Positions 17,723 to 26,707 of a stretch of 64,000 bases of DNA are shown here, piece by piece. The notes under the pieces are model-generated. The model was given only the letters and a program-made list of their open reading frames with translations. It did not search any database and was not told the origin of the DNA. The DNA is taken from the NCBI GenBank assembly GCA_045106235.1, contig JBGCEJ010000004.1, positions 62,001 through 126,000 of the forward strand, written 5' to 3'. The position numbers were made by a program, and so were the translations under genes. Numbering within the stretch: the stretch's first letter is position 1; every line of letters begins with the position of its first letter. This DNA comes from UBA4427 sp045106235 (lineage in GTDB: Bacteria > Myxococcota_A > UBA9160 > UBA4427).

Positions 17723-19129
17723 TTAGAAGGTGAGGGTCAGTTGGTTCTCGTTCCAATGCCGCGCGTCGGCGCCAAGGGGGCGCTGGAACGCGGCGGTTGA
17801 GAGCGGGGGATGCGGTGCGTCCAGGCCATGCTTTCGGGCGATGATCCGGAATAGATCCGTGATTTGATCGGCGAAATGCCCTTCGCCTCGCATGCGGGAG
17901 CCGAATCTCGGGTCGTTGAGTTTACCACCCCGCATGGCTTCGAGACGGTGGAGCACCTTCTCGCGGCGGAGAGGGCGATGCGTCAGTAGCCAATCGTCGA
18001 AGAGGTCACGCAGGCCATGGGGGAGCCGAAGCACGATATGCCCCGCTCGTGTTGCCCCTGCAGAGGCCGCCGCCTCAAGCAGTGCGGGCATCTCCGAGTC
18101 CGTCAGCCCCGGAATGATCGGCGCCACCATCACGCCGGTTGGGATACCGGCCTCCGAGAGGGCTTCGACCGCGCGCAGTCGCTCCGCGGGAGAAGAGGCG
18201 CGGGGCTCGAGCGCGCGCTGAAGCGACCCGTCCAAGGTCGTAATACTGAGCGAAACCGAGACCGCTTGGTATTCCGAAAGCGCCTTGAGGAGATCTATAT
18301 CGCGTGTCACGAGCGCGTTTTTCGTGATGATGAGGACTGGGTTTCGGAACTCAAGAAAGACTTCGAGGCATCGGCGCGTTAGCCCCAGCCGACGCTCCAC
18401 CGGCTGATAGGCGTCGGTCACTCCGGAGAGGGCAACCGGCTGAGGCTTCCAGCGCTTAGCGGCAAGCTCTTTGCGAAGGAGCGCAGGAGCATTCTCCTTC
18501 ACGAGAATTTTGGACTCGAAATCGAGCCCCGCGGAATAGCCGAGATATTCATGGGTCGGTCGCGCGTAGCAATAGGCGCAGCCATGCTCGCATCCGCGAT
18601 ACGGATTCAGGCTGGCGTCAAAGGGAATATCCGGACTGTCGTTGAACGTAATCGCCGTACGGGAAGGGTCGGGAATCGTCTGAGTACGAAGGGCGTCCGT
18701 CGCCTCGAAAGCCTCTACTGCCTCAAGGGCTCCAATCTGCTCAAGCGCTTCGGATGCCTCAGTCGAGCCAGCCTCGCTTGGGTCCCCGGCGAACTCGGCT
18801 TGCGCGCTTTCGGTCGAATGCTGTGGAGAGGAAAGGGGAGAGGAAAGGGGAGAGGAGAGAGGAGACGGGTGATTGTCAGGAAAGGCCCAATCGAGATCCG
18901 GTTCGACGCGCGCCTTTTCAAAGCGCCCTGTCGGGTTCACCCGGGCTCCGCGGCCTTTGCGTGCGGGGCGCAGCGCGGCCGGCTCTATCTCGGCGAGACG
19001 CGCACGGCGGCGCTCAGGGCGGCGTTCAGGACGTCTTTCGGTATTTAGGCGTTCAGGGTTTCGGCGGGCATCGGCCTGGGGCGAGGGGGCACGCCGAGTG
19101 GGGTTCGCTGAAGGGGTGCGTGAAGCCAT
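17723..19129 (-). CDS. PA0069-type radical SAM protein (SPL-like)
   Basis: A radical SAM protein with the 4Fe-4S motif CEHGCAYC (~residue 175), close to the pattern of spore-photoproduct-lyase relatives. Family-typical stretches include NPYRGCEHGCAYCYARP, VALSGVTDAYQP and IIPGLTDSEMP, with a C-terminal MRGGKLNDPRFGSRMRGEG. Function in non-sporulating bacteria is unknown. The first ~140 residues are a basic, low-complexity extension containing a repeated SSPL unit from a DNA minisatellite, so the functional start may be further in. Confidence 0.85.
   Translation of the reverse strand: MASRTPSANPTRRAPSPQADARRNPERLNTERRPERRPERRRARLAEIEPAALRPARKGRGARVNPTGRFEKARVEPDLDWAFPDNHPSPLSSPLSSPLSSPQHSTESAQAEFAGDPSEAGSTEASEALEQIGALEAVEAFEATDALRTQTIPDPSRTAITFNDSPDIPFDASLNPYRGCEHGCAYCYARPTHEYLGYSAGLDFESKILVKENAPALLRKELAAKRWKPQPVALSGVTDAYQPVERRLGLTRRCLEVFLEFRNPVLIITKNALVTRDIDLLKALSEYQAVSVSLSITTLDGSLQRALEPRASSPAERLRAVEALSEAGIPTGVMVAPIIPGLTDSEMPALLEAAASAGATRAGHIVLRLPHGLRDLFDDWLLTHRPLRREKVLHRLEAMRGGKLNDPRFGSRMRGEGHFADQITDLFRIIARKHGLDAPHPPLSTAAFQRPLGADARHWNENQLTLTF
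18825..18860. repeat. 12-bp coding tandem repeat (SSPL units)
   Basis: The unit GGAGAGGAAAGG occurs twice exactly and a third time imperfectly. In the reverse-strand gene it encodes repeated Ser-Ser-Pro-Leu in the disordered N-terminal extension of the radical SAM protein. The 12-base length keeps the frame when copies change. Confidence 0.8.
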
Positions 19130-19207
19130 AAGGCGAAAGTAAGGCGAATGCCGGTTTCAGTCAACCGATAAGCGCGCTCACGAGGCCCGGCGCGGAGCAG
19201 GTGCGCG

Positions 19208-21967
19208 CTAATGCATCAGCACGTAGCGGTCGAGGTCGGGGCCCGCGTGGGCCTCGAAGCGCTGTGCGATGCGGAGTTCTTCCTCGATCTGCCGGAGTAC
19301 GCGGTCCCCGGCGGCGAGGGGATGGTCTCTGAAGAAGGCCAAGATCTCATCGCTCTGTTCAGTGGGCAGAGCATCCGCCGTGACGGCGGCGACGCGCGCG
19401 AGCAGGATCGGCGGCATCTGGCGCTCGAGTTTCCGCCAGGATTTCTGCATGAACGTCCAGGTGGTTTCCGCACTTCCCGGATTGCCGAGCAGCGCCATCA
19501 AGAGGGCGGCCCGGTCGGGAATGGGAGCAAGAGATTCGTCGAGGCAGGCGCGCAAGCTTGTGCGGGTTTCTGCAGGCCCGGGGCAAGCGGCGAGCGCGAG
19601 CAAGGTGCGCAGCCGTGCTTGGGGCGTGGTGGCGTCGCGGGTCGCTTCGCAGAGGTGCGCATGCAGGGCCGCATCTCCGCGGCTTGCACCGAGCTGAAGG
19701 ATGACCGCGGCGAGATCCGGGGGCAGCTTCTTTGCATGCTCGAGATGCTGGGTGGTTTGGGTTTGGCAGAAGGAAAGAACGCTTCTGACCTGGGCCATGC
19801 CACCGACAATGGAGAAGAGCCGCGCGCGACGCATTCGGTCCCGCTCGTTTTCTCCGCGTTTTGCGCGGGGGCCTATGTCTTCGAGTGCATTTCTGAAATG
19901 GGCATCGACCCAGCCGCGCAGACCGGACTCCACCGCAGCCCCGCGGCTCGGGGCAACGCGGCGAAAGACGGCGCTCAGGGCTGCTTCCACTGCGCGGAGC
20001 ACGTCGGGGTCCTTTTCGGCGCGAAGGCCTGCAATCAGGTCGAGAAGGTCGGCGAGGGGACTTCGGCCGGACTGAGTGAGTGCGATTTGATGACCGACGA
20101 GGCCGATGCGTTCGAGTTCGCTGAGGCCGTCGAGATTCTCAAGGAGCGCTGAGTATTCGGATTCACCATGTTCGACCCGGAAGAACCCGGCGTCGGCGGC
20201 GTTTCCGTAAACAAAGGCATGGATGCGGTGAGGATTCCGGACCGAGTCGCTTTCGCCGGCCAGAAGGTGGCGCAGAACAGGACGCATTAGAGGGCCCGAT
20301 TCGGCGCTCTCTTGTTCGGGGAGGCCAACCCGTCCGACCCAGGGAATGGGCCACGTCGAGGCGTTCCGTCCAGCGCCCCTTTTGCGGCTGCGCGCGGAAG
20401 GGGAGGTCTGGGCGGCAGCGGCAAGAAAGCGCTCTTGCTGAAGTTCGATCGCGGGGCCGTCTTCTCGCCGCGCATGTGCGACCCGGACGAGAGGGAAGCC
20501 CGTCTGAAGCATCCAGGGAGAGACGATCGCCTCGACGTCTTCGCCGGAGACCGCTTTAAGAGCGGACCAGAGGTCGGAAGCAGTCGCTGCCCCTTCTTGA
20601 TGGCGCTCGATGTAGAGGCGGATGCCTTCGCGGAAGGTCTCTGCTCCGAGGTATCGCTCGAGCATCCGCATCACCGTCGCGCCCTTGGTGTACGTGATCG
20701 CGTCGAAGTTTTCGTGGGCTTCTTCGGCGGTGCGGATCGGAGGCGCGATGGGGTGGCTGCTGGCGAGGGCATCGAGTTTGAGGGCTTCTTCGCGGCGATG
20801 GCCGAAATCGAGCCAAATGCGCCATTCCGGCTGCCAGTCTTCGATGATCACATAGGCCATCCAGGTGGCGAAGGATTCGTTGAGCCAGAGATCGTTCCAC
20901 CAGGCCATGGTGACGAGATTGCCGAACCACATATGCGCGAGTTCATGGGCGATGGTTTCGCCTGCGCGCTTTCGGTCGGCGGGGCTGGCTTCGGCTTCAT
21001 CGAGAAGAAGGATCGAGTCTCGAAAGAAGACGGCGCCGGCGTTTTCCATCGCGCCGAAAGCAAAGTCGGGCAGGGCCACGAGGTCAAGCTTTGGGTAGGG
21101 GTGGGCCATGCCGAACCATTCTTCGAGCCGTGTTAGGCTTGCGGCGGCGGTCTTGCGGGCGAAGCGAGCGAGGTCCTTTCGGTCGGGCAGGGTGTAGATG
21201 CGAATCTCGGTCGGCGTGCCTTCGGGCTTCTTGCTGTACTTCGTTCCGCTGCGGATGACCTTGGAGGCTTCGAAGGGGCCGACGACGAAGGCGATCAGGT
21301 AGGCGGAGAGAAGGGGCGTCTCTGCGAAGCAGGTTCTTGTTAGGCCATCTCCCACTTTATGGCTCGATTCAACCGGGGCGTTTGAGATCACGGTTTGATC
21401 GCTTGGGGCAGTGATTTCGATCGTGTAGCGCGCCTTGGTGCCTGGCTCGTCGAAACAGGGGAAGACGCGGCGCGCATCGGTGGGACAGAGCTGTGTGGCG
21501 ACCCAGGGTGCTTCGCGGTCACTTGATGCGTAGAGGCCGCGGAGGTCCTTTCGGACGCGGCCGCGAAAATTGAGTTCGATGACCAGCCCGCCTGCCGGCA
21601 AGAAGTTGTCAAAATGAAGCAGGATCGTTTCGCATTCTGGATGAAATTCGACCCGCCCCTTACCGAGAGGCTCGCCCGAAGGGAGGAAGGCGCGGACGCC
21701 GGAGACGCGGAGGTCCGCCGCGTGGAGCTCGATCTGGCGCTTGCGGCGGTCAAGCCGCAATGCGTATCGCGCGCTTCCGGAGAAAGCTTTGGCGGTCGGG
21801 TCGATCTTGAAGGCGAGCGCAATTTCTTGCGGCTGGATATCCGAAGCGAGCCGAATCGTGCGGCGGGGTTTCGCGGCCGGCTTTGATTGAGCCTTCGACG
21901 GGGCCTTCGTGGTTCGTTTTGACTTTGCGCTCGCGGCCAATCTTGCCCCTCGATCTCGGCGGCTCAC
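19208..21967 (-). CDS. M1-family zinc aminopeptidase
   Basis: Zinc metallo-aminopeptidase. The exopeptidase motif GAMEN is at residues 305-309, the zinc motif HELAH at 341-345, and the third ligand Glu364 is in NDLWLNES. An ERAP1-like C-terminal helical domain follows. At 919 residues it matches the puromycin-sensitive/ERAP-like subgroup. The first ~40 residues are a Lys/Arg/Ala-rich tail of low complexity, and no signal peptide is evident, so it is probably cytoplasmic. The catalytic half contains a disordered insertion (QTSPSARSRKRGAGRN). It is divergent from the NSS transporter gene. Confidence 0.92.
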   Translation of the reverse strand: MSRRDRGARLAASAKSKRTTKAPSKAQSKPAAKPRRTIRLASDIQPQEIALAFKIDPTAKAFSGSARYALRLDRRKRQIELHAADLRVSGVRAFLPSGEPLGKGRVEFHPECETILLHFDNFLPAGGLVIELNFRGRVRKDLRGLYASSDREAPWVATQLCPTDARRVFPCFDEPGTKARYTIEITAPSDQTVISNAPVESSHKVGDGLTRTCFAETPLLSAYLIAFVVGPFEASKVIRSGTKYSKKPEGTPTEIRIYTLPDRKDLARFARKTAAASLTRLEEWFGMAHPYPKLDLVALPDFAFGAMENAGAVFFRDSILLLDEAEASPADRKRAGETIAHELAHMWFGNLVTMAWWNDLWLNESFATWMAYVIIEDWQPEWRIWLDFGHRREEALKLDALASSHPIAPPIRTAEEAHENFDAITYTKGATVMRMLERYLGAETFREGIRLYIERHQEGAATASDLWSALKAVSGEDVEAIVSPWMLQTGFPLVRVAHARREDGPAIELQQERFLAAAAQTSPSARSRKRGAGRNASTWPIPWVGRVGLPEQESAESGPLMRPVLRHLLAGESDSVRNPHRIHAFVYGNAADAGFFRVEHGESEYSALLENLDGLSELERIGLVGHQIALTQSGRSPLADLLDLIAGLRAEKDPDVLRAVEAALSAVFRRVAPSRGAAVESGLRGWVDAHFRNALEDIGPRAKRGENERDRMRRARLFSIVGGMAQVRSVLSFCQTQTTQHLEHAKKLPPDLAAVILQLGASRGDAALHAHLCEATRDATTPQARLRTLLALAACPGPAETRTSLRACLDESLAPIPDRAALLMALLGNPGSAETTWTFMQKSWRKLERQMPPILLARVAAVTADALPTEQSDEILAFFRDHPLAAGDRVLRQIEEELRIAQRFEAHAGPDLDRYVLMH

Positions 21968-22137
21968 CTGCCGATGAAAGCGCTTCTAAGGGTACAGCAG
22001 GAAGCGTCGCCGCGTTGAACTCTCTTTTGCGGCCCTTCCTTTATGTCGCCCTTGGCGTGACGGCCATCGCGCGGCACTCGCGGCGCGGTATCTTTCGCTC
22101 GGCCGCGCGAAGTTCGCGGCAGTCTGGGGGGCAAGGC

Positions 22138-23499
22138 ATGGCGAGCAATTCCGGGGGCGGAGTGGGGAACGTCGCACGAGATCAATGGCAGAGTCGCTGG
22201 GGCTTTATTCTGGCCGCGGTGGGGTCGGCGGTCGGCCTCGGGAATATGTGGCGCTTTTCCTATCTCGCCGCGGAGAAGGGCGGGGCTGGCTTCGTTGGGC
22301 TCTATCTGTTCTTCACAGTTCTGATCGGGCTCCCGGTCATGCTGGCGGAGCTCACGATCGGCCGCGGTGCGCGGCTCGGGCCGATCGCTGCTCTGTCCTA
22401 CTACGGCGGGCCTGCGTGGCGGGCGCTGGGCCTCGTTTTTGTGGGCGCAGGCTTTCTGATCCTGTCCTATTACGGCGTAATCGGGGGCTGGACGCTGCGC
22501 TATGCCGCGGAAGCCATGACCGTTGGCTTTCCTGCGGACGCGGGCGCACATTTTGAGAATCTCGCGTCGGGTTGGGACAGCTTGGGGACGCAGATCCTCT
22601 TTATGGCCATCACGATGGCCATCGTCTCTGGCGGGATCAGCGGAGGCATCGAGCGGGCCGCGCGGATTGCGATGCCCGCGCTTTTCTTCGTGATGGTGGG
22701 GATTGCCATCTACGCGGCGACGCTTTCCGGAGCCGGAGAGGGATACGCCTACTACTTGAACTTCGATCTGGAGAAAGCATTGAGTCTGGATGTCGTGGTT
22801 GCGGCGGCGGGCCAGGCTTTCTTCAGCCTGAGTCTCGGGATGGGCGCGATTCTGACCTTTGCAAGCTATTTGCCGCGGGAAAGTCATTTGGCGCGGGAGA
22901 CCGTGGTGATTTCTTTTGCGGATTTCGGCGTGGCTTTTTTGGCGGGACTGATGGTGTTCCCGCTGATCTTTGCTTTGGGGATGCAGAATGAGATTCAAGG
23001 GAGCACGATCGGCGCGCTTTTTGTGGCGCTGCCGAAGGCATTCGCTTCGATGGGGGCGATCGGGCGGATCGTGGGCACGGGGTTTTTTCTCGCGCTTGTC
23101 GTGGGCGCTCTGACCTCGGCGATCTCTTTGCTCGAAGTCCTCGTTTCTTCGGCGATCGACGCATTCGGGTGGCAGCGCCGGCGCGCGGCGCTGACGACGG
23201 GACTGCTTGTGACCTTGGCGGGTTCTTGGTCGGCCTTCGATATCAATATTCTCGATCTCGCGGACAGCATTGCGATCAATCTCTTTCTCGTGGGCGGCGG
23301 CTTGGGCATCTCCATCTTCGTCGGCTGGGTGATGGAGGATCCGATTGACGAAGCCAGTCGCGGAGGCACGTCGAGTGGCGTCTATGCCATTTGGCGTTTC
23401 CTGCTGCGCTTTGTTGTTCCTGCGCTGCTGGTCTTTATTCTCTGGAATGGTCTACCCGAGACCTGGCAGAAAATTCAGACCGTTGCCGGGTTCGAATAG
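22138..23499 (+). CDS. Neurotransmitter:sodium symporter (NSS/SNF) family transporter
   Basis: Sodium-coupled uptake of an amino acid or related solute in the inner membrane. The N-terminus carries the NSS hallmark WGFILAAVGSAVGLGNMWRF (first unwound helix and sodium site), then GGAGF, with about 11-12 hydrophobic segments. I place the start at ATG 22138, after CTGGGGGGCAAGGC. The open frame extends 85 codons upstream but has no family resemblance there. The product is 453 residues, as in LeuT-like bacterial members. Substrate not predictable. Confidence 0.92.
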   Translation: MASNSGGGVGNVARDQWQSRWGFILAAVGSAVGLGNMWRFSYLAAEKGGAGFVGLYLFFTVLIGLPVMLAELTIGRGARLGPIAALSYYGGPAWRALGLVFVGAGFLILSYYGVIGGWTLRYAAEAMTVGFPADAGAHFENLASGWDSLGTQILFMAITMAIVSGGISGGIERAARIAMPALFFVMVGIAIYAATLSGAGEGYAYYLNFDLEKALSLDVVVAAAGQAFFSLSLGMGAILTFASYLPRESHLARETVVISFADFGVAFLAGLMVFPLIFALGMQNEIQGSTIGALFVALPKAFASMGAIGRIVGTGFFLALVVGALTSAISLLEVLVSSAIDAFGWQRRRAALTTGLLVTLAGSWSAFDINILDLADSIAINLFLVGGGLGISIFVGWVMEDPIDEASRGGTSSGVYAIWRFLLRFVVPALLVFILWNGLPETWQKIQTVAGFE

Positions 23500-23590
23500 G
23501 GGCCGCGTGGTAGTCTCTCGCAAGGAACCGGTCGAGAACGACCGACGAAACGCCTGCGCGGGGATGCGCCGGCCCTGAGGAGATGAATCG

Positions 23591-24016
23591 ATGGCCAGTA
23601 TTTTCACGCAGATCATCAACGGCGAGATGCCGGGGCATTTTGTGTGGAAAGACGACGTATGTGTCGCCTTCCTGACCATCGCGCCGCTGAAGCCCGGACA
23701 TACGCTCGTTGTGCCCCGCGAAGAGGTGGATTCCTGGACCGATCTCGAGCCTGACGTGATGAAACATCTCACGGGCGTGGCGCATTCGATCGGTCGGGCC
23801 CTCGACAAGACCTATCAGCCGGAAAAGGTCGGACTGACGATTCTTGGCCTCGAAGTTCGCCACGTCCATCTGCATGTCTCCTGCATCTGGAAGCCCACGG
23901 ATCTCGATTTCGGGAACGCCGATGCGAACGCCTCGCCTGAGAGCGTAGCGACGGAAGCCGATCGCGTGCGTGCGGCGCTGCGTGAGATGGGCCACACCGA
24001 AGTGGTGGACGCATAG
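23591..24016 (+). CDS. HIT-family (histidine triad) hydrolase
   Basis: Small nucleotide hydrolase/transferase. Signature features are IINGEMPGHFVWKDD, the KPGHTLVVPREEV strand, and the histidine triad RHVHLHVSC. At 141 residues it is slightly longer than HinT and has an acidic C-terminal tail. A typical ATG start follows a purine-rich stretch (GAGGAGATGAATCG). The physiological substrate is usually an AMP-lysine or AMP-amide type compound, and nothing here narrows it. Confidence 0.88.
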   Translation: MASIFTQIINGEMPGHFVWKDDVCVAFLTIAPLKPGHTLVVPREEVDSWTDLEPDVMKHLTGVAHSIGRALDKTYQPEKVGLTILGLEVRHVHLHVSCIWKPTDLDFGNADANASPESVATEADRVRAALREMGHTEVVDA

Positions 24017-24073
24017 CGCCTTGAGCCTAACGTCTGAAGCCTGGGGCTGCGCCGGACGCGCAAGGCCTCCGCG

Positions 24074-24886
24074 CTAGTTCGGCGGATCGCCGATCTGATC
24101 GAAGCCGGCGAGGATCGTTTCGAAGCGTTGTGCGAAAAGGTCCCGCATATCGTCGTGGGTAAAGATGTAGGGGATATTGCGCCGGATGCCGGACAGGACG
24201 ATCGGGCCGACGTCCTCAGGCGCCATGCCGCCGCGAATGAAGGGGCTGAGCGCTTCAGAGAGGCCGCTCGTCTTTTCGGTCGCAGCACGTAGCCGGTCCG
24301 AGGCGGGCAGGTTTGTGTCGATCGGTCCTGGGCAGAGCGTCGAAACGCCGATTCCAGCGGGCTCGAGTTCCGCGCGCATCGCTTCGCTATAGGCGACCAC
24401 GCCGTATTTGCTGACCGCGTAAGCAAGCCCGCCGCCGTGGGAAATGAAGCCGCCGATGGAAGCTGTATTCACGATATGGCCCCCGCGATCTTGCTCGCAG
24501 AGGATGCCCATGAATTTCTGTCCGACGCGGAAGACGCCGTCGAGGTTTACATCGAGGACGAAGCGCCAATCGTCTTCGGTTGCGTCGCGCATTTCGCCGC
24601 CGAGATAGACTCCGGCATTGTTGATGAGGAGGTCGACGCCGCCGAATTCAGATTGGGCCGCCGAGGCGAGGGCCTCGACGGAGTCGTTCTTTCGGACGTC
24701 GGTGCGAACCGCGAGGCTGCGTACGCCGAGTCCGCGGAAGACTTCGGCCGTTTTGATTGCGAGATCTTCGTCGATGTCGGCGACGACGACATGCGCACCG
24801 GCTGCGGCGAGGGCCCTGCCAATTCCTTGCCCGATCCCGCTCGCGCCGCCTGTAATGACGGCGACTTTGTCTTTGAAGTCTTCCAT
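24074..24886 (-). CDS. Short-chain dehydrogenase/reductase
   Basis: NAD(P)-dependent oxidoreductase of the classical SDR type, with TGGASGIGQGIG cofactor motif, NNAG, and the active site Ser plus YAVSK. Asp37-Ile-Asp after the second strand (VVVADID) suggests NAD preference. Length is 270 residues. It is the third gene of a thiolase - DUF35 - SDR operon on the minus strand, separated from the DUF35 gene by 12 bases, so it probably handles a hydroxy- or ketoacyl-CoA or the ketone released by that pathway. Confidence 0.88.
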   Translation of the reverse strand: MEDFKDKVAVITGGASGIGQGIGRALAAAGAHVVVADIDEDLAIKTAEVFRGLGVRSLAVRTDVRKNDSVEALASAAQSEFGGVDLLINNAGVYLGGEMRDATEDDWRFVLDVNLDGVFRVGQKFMGILCEQDRGGHIVNTASIGGFISHGGGLAYAVSKYGVVAYSEAMRAELEPAGIGVSTLCPGPIDTNLPASDRLRAATEKTSGLSEALSPFIRGGMAPEDVGPIVLSGIRRNIPYIFTHDDMRDLFAQRFETILAGFDQIGDPPN

Positions 24887-24898
24887 TGTCGGGCTCTC

Positions 24899-25327
24899 CT
24901 AGATCGCTTCCCAGTTTGGGATCAGCATCTTCTCACCCGTATCCGGGCAGGTCGCTTCTTCGTAGATCGCGCGGACGCGCTGGCCGATTTCGACCTCGTT
25001 CGAAGCCTTGTTGACCACGTTGCCGAGGGCATTGCAGCCCGGCGCGCCGTCGATCGAGATCACCGCGACGTTGTACGGAACACGGTCCTTGAGAAGCGGG
25101 TGGACTGGGAACTGGACTTCCACTGCGCTCTCGACTGTCCCTTCTCCGGGCATCGTGCGGAATTCGAGTTCGCGGCATCGACATTGAATGCAGACATCCT
25201 CAGGCGGATGCTGTGCCGCTTTGCAGGATGTGCAGAACTGAACCTGCAGGCTTCCGCTCGTGAACCAGGGCTTATTGTCGGGGTTGAGTGCCGGAAGCAG
25301 GAAGCTGTCTCCGAGATAGCGTGACAT
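24899..25327 (-). CDS. DUF35 zinc-ribbon/OB-fold acyl-CoA-binding protein
   Basis: A 142-residue thiolase partner. The N-terminal zinc ribbon CTSCKAAQHPPEDVCIQC is followed by an OB-fold ending VRAIYEEATC. Family members (ChsH2/Ltp2-type, archaeal HMG-CoA channel proteins) hold acyl-CoA for a thiolase or aldolase. Start at ATG (complement of 25325-25327), with AAGGAA 8 bases upstream; the longer upstream frame overlaps the thiolase. It lies 37 bases after the thiolase gene, which supports a complex of the two products. Confidence 0.87.
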   Translation of the reverse strand: MSRYLGDSFLLPALNPDNKPWFTSGSLQVQFCTSCKAAQHPPEDVCIQCRCRELEFRTMPGEGTVESAVEVQFPVHPLLKDRVPYNVAVISIDGAPGCNALGNVVNKASNEVEIGQRVRAIYEEATCPDTGEKMLIPNWEAI

Positions 25328-25364
25328 AGAAATTCCTTTCTTTGAAAAGGGACTTTTAGAAGGA

Positions 25365-26525
25365 TTAGGCGTTGCCGAAGAGGACGGCGCTGCCGGGCGC
25401 GTAGCCCGGACCACCGACGGCGAGGGAGAGGTCGACGTTCTTGACCTGGCAGGTCGAGTCACCGCGCACCTGACGCACGGCTTCGTTGACCATCTCGAAG
25501 CCGTGGATGTAGGCCTCGCCAATATTGCCGCCGCTGGTGTTGAAGGGGACGCGTGCATCCGGGCCTTCAAGAGCCCCATCCGCGACGAAGGCTTCGACTT
25601 CGCCGGGCTCGCAGTAGCCGAGTTCGCAGAGCGCCATCACGACCGGGCCTGTGAAGTTTTCATAGAGCTGAAGTACGTCGACGTCCGTCGGCCGCACACC
25701 GGCTCGGTCCCAGAGCGTCTTTCCCACCTTCTCGTAAAACATGCCCGGGAACCATTTCCCTTGGAAGGATGCGGAACCGATGTTTGGCCCCAGTCCTTGG
25801 GAGGTCGCGAGGATCGGAACGGCTGAACCCTTTAGGTCCTTCGCGCGTTCGGGCGTCGTCACGATGATCGCTGCGGCGCCATCATTTTCGGGGCAGCAAT
25901 CGAAGAGGTGGAAGGGCTCGACGATCCAGCGCGACGCGTGATAGTCCTCGCGCGTCAGCGGGCTTCCGTAGCGAACGGCACGGGGATTGAGCTGAGCGTT
26001 CGCATAACACGCCATGGAAATGTCGCAGAGGGCCTCCTGCGAGATGCCGTGATCGTGCATGAAGCGTTTTGTTTGGAGAGCGCATTCTTGTGCGGGGGAA
26101 ATCGCGCCGTACGGATGTCGCCAGGCGTAATCGCCTTCGGCCCCCGTGTTTCCGGCAAAGGAAGAGCCGAGGCGGTAGAACTGCCCTTGGGCAAGCGCGC
26201 GAAAGGCGACGACATAGTCGGCGTAGCCACCGCAAACCGCGGCATCGGCGAGTTGGACCGCTGCGGAAGAGTTGTTGCCGCCCCCCGCCCAGGGCGTGAC
26301 GGACCAGCGTAGGTCGTCCATGCCGAGCGCCGCGGAGAGGCGGAGCGGATCGTTGCGCGTGTCCATGTAGGAAATGAGTCCGTCGATTTTCGAGAGCGGG
26401 AGTCCCGCGTCATCGGCTGCACGTTCGATGGCTTTGATCGCGAGCTGGAACTCGGTCTCCTGCGCACCGCCGCGCTTGTAGTACTCGGATTCGCCGACGC
26501 CGACGACAACAGCCTGGCCTTGCAT
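25365..26525 (-). CDS. Thiolase-like acyl-CoA C-acyltransferase/aldolase (SCP2/Ltp type)
   Basis: A 386-residue thiolase-fold protein of the SCP2/lipid-transfer-protein branch. Features include GVGESEYYKRGG, the GGGNNSSAAVQLADAAVCGG block that replaces the usual nucleophile Cys loop, and the late NTSGGNIGEAYIHGF and LAVGGPGYAPGS. I do not see a confident catalytic Cys at the CxS position, as in Ltp2-type retro-aldolases that act with a DUF35 partner. The adjacent DUF35 gene fits that model. It is divergent from the lipoprotein gene at 26708. Confidence 0.85.
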   Translation of the reverse strand: MQGQAVVVGVGESEYYKRGGAQETEFQLAIKAIERAADDAGLPLSKIDGLISYMDTRNDPLRLSAALGMDDLRWSVTPWAGGGNNSSAAVQLADAAVCGGYADYVVAFRALAQGQFYRLGSSFAGNTGAEGDYAWRHPYGAISPAQECALQTKRFMHDHGISQEALCDISMACYANAQLNPRAVRYGSPLTREDYHASRWIVEPFHLFDCCPENDGAAAIIVTTPERAKDLKGSAVPILATSQGLGPNIGSASFQGKWFPGMFYEKVGKTLWDRAGVRPTDVDVLQLYENFTGPVVMALCELGYCEPGEVEAFVADGALEGPDARVPFNTSGGNIGEAYIHGFEMVNEAVRQVRGDSTCQVKNVDLSLAVGGPGYAPGSAVLFGNA

Positions 26526-26707
26526 GCTTTGATCTCCCCTTTGCGCGTTCCCCCCGGAGCGGGAACGGCGGGCTTTGCTGAGTGTGCTGAGCAGAAACTA
26601 TACGCGGATGAAACGCTTCTCGGGGAAGGATTTCGCAGCTCTTTTCGGCGCCAAGCGGAGGCGAGGCGTCGTATAGTCCGTGGGAGCCCATCAGGAGAGG
26701 ACGCAGC

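Noticed and set aside
18551..19131. Plus-strand frames opposite the radical SAM N-terminus
   Set aside because: They reflect the low-complexity region; the SAM gene frame continues through to its cysteine motif.
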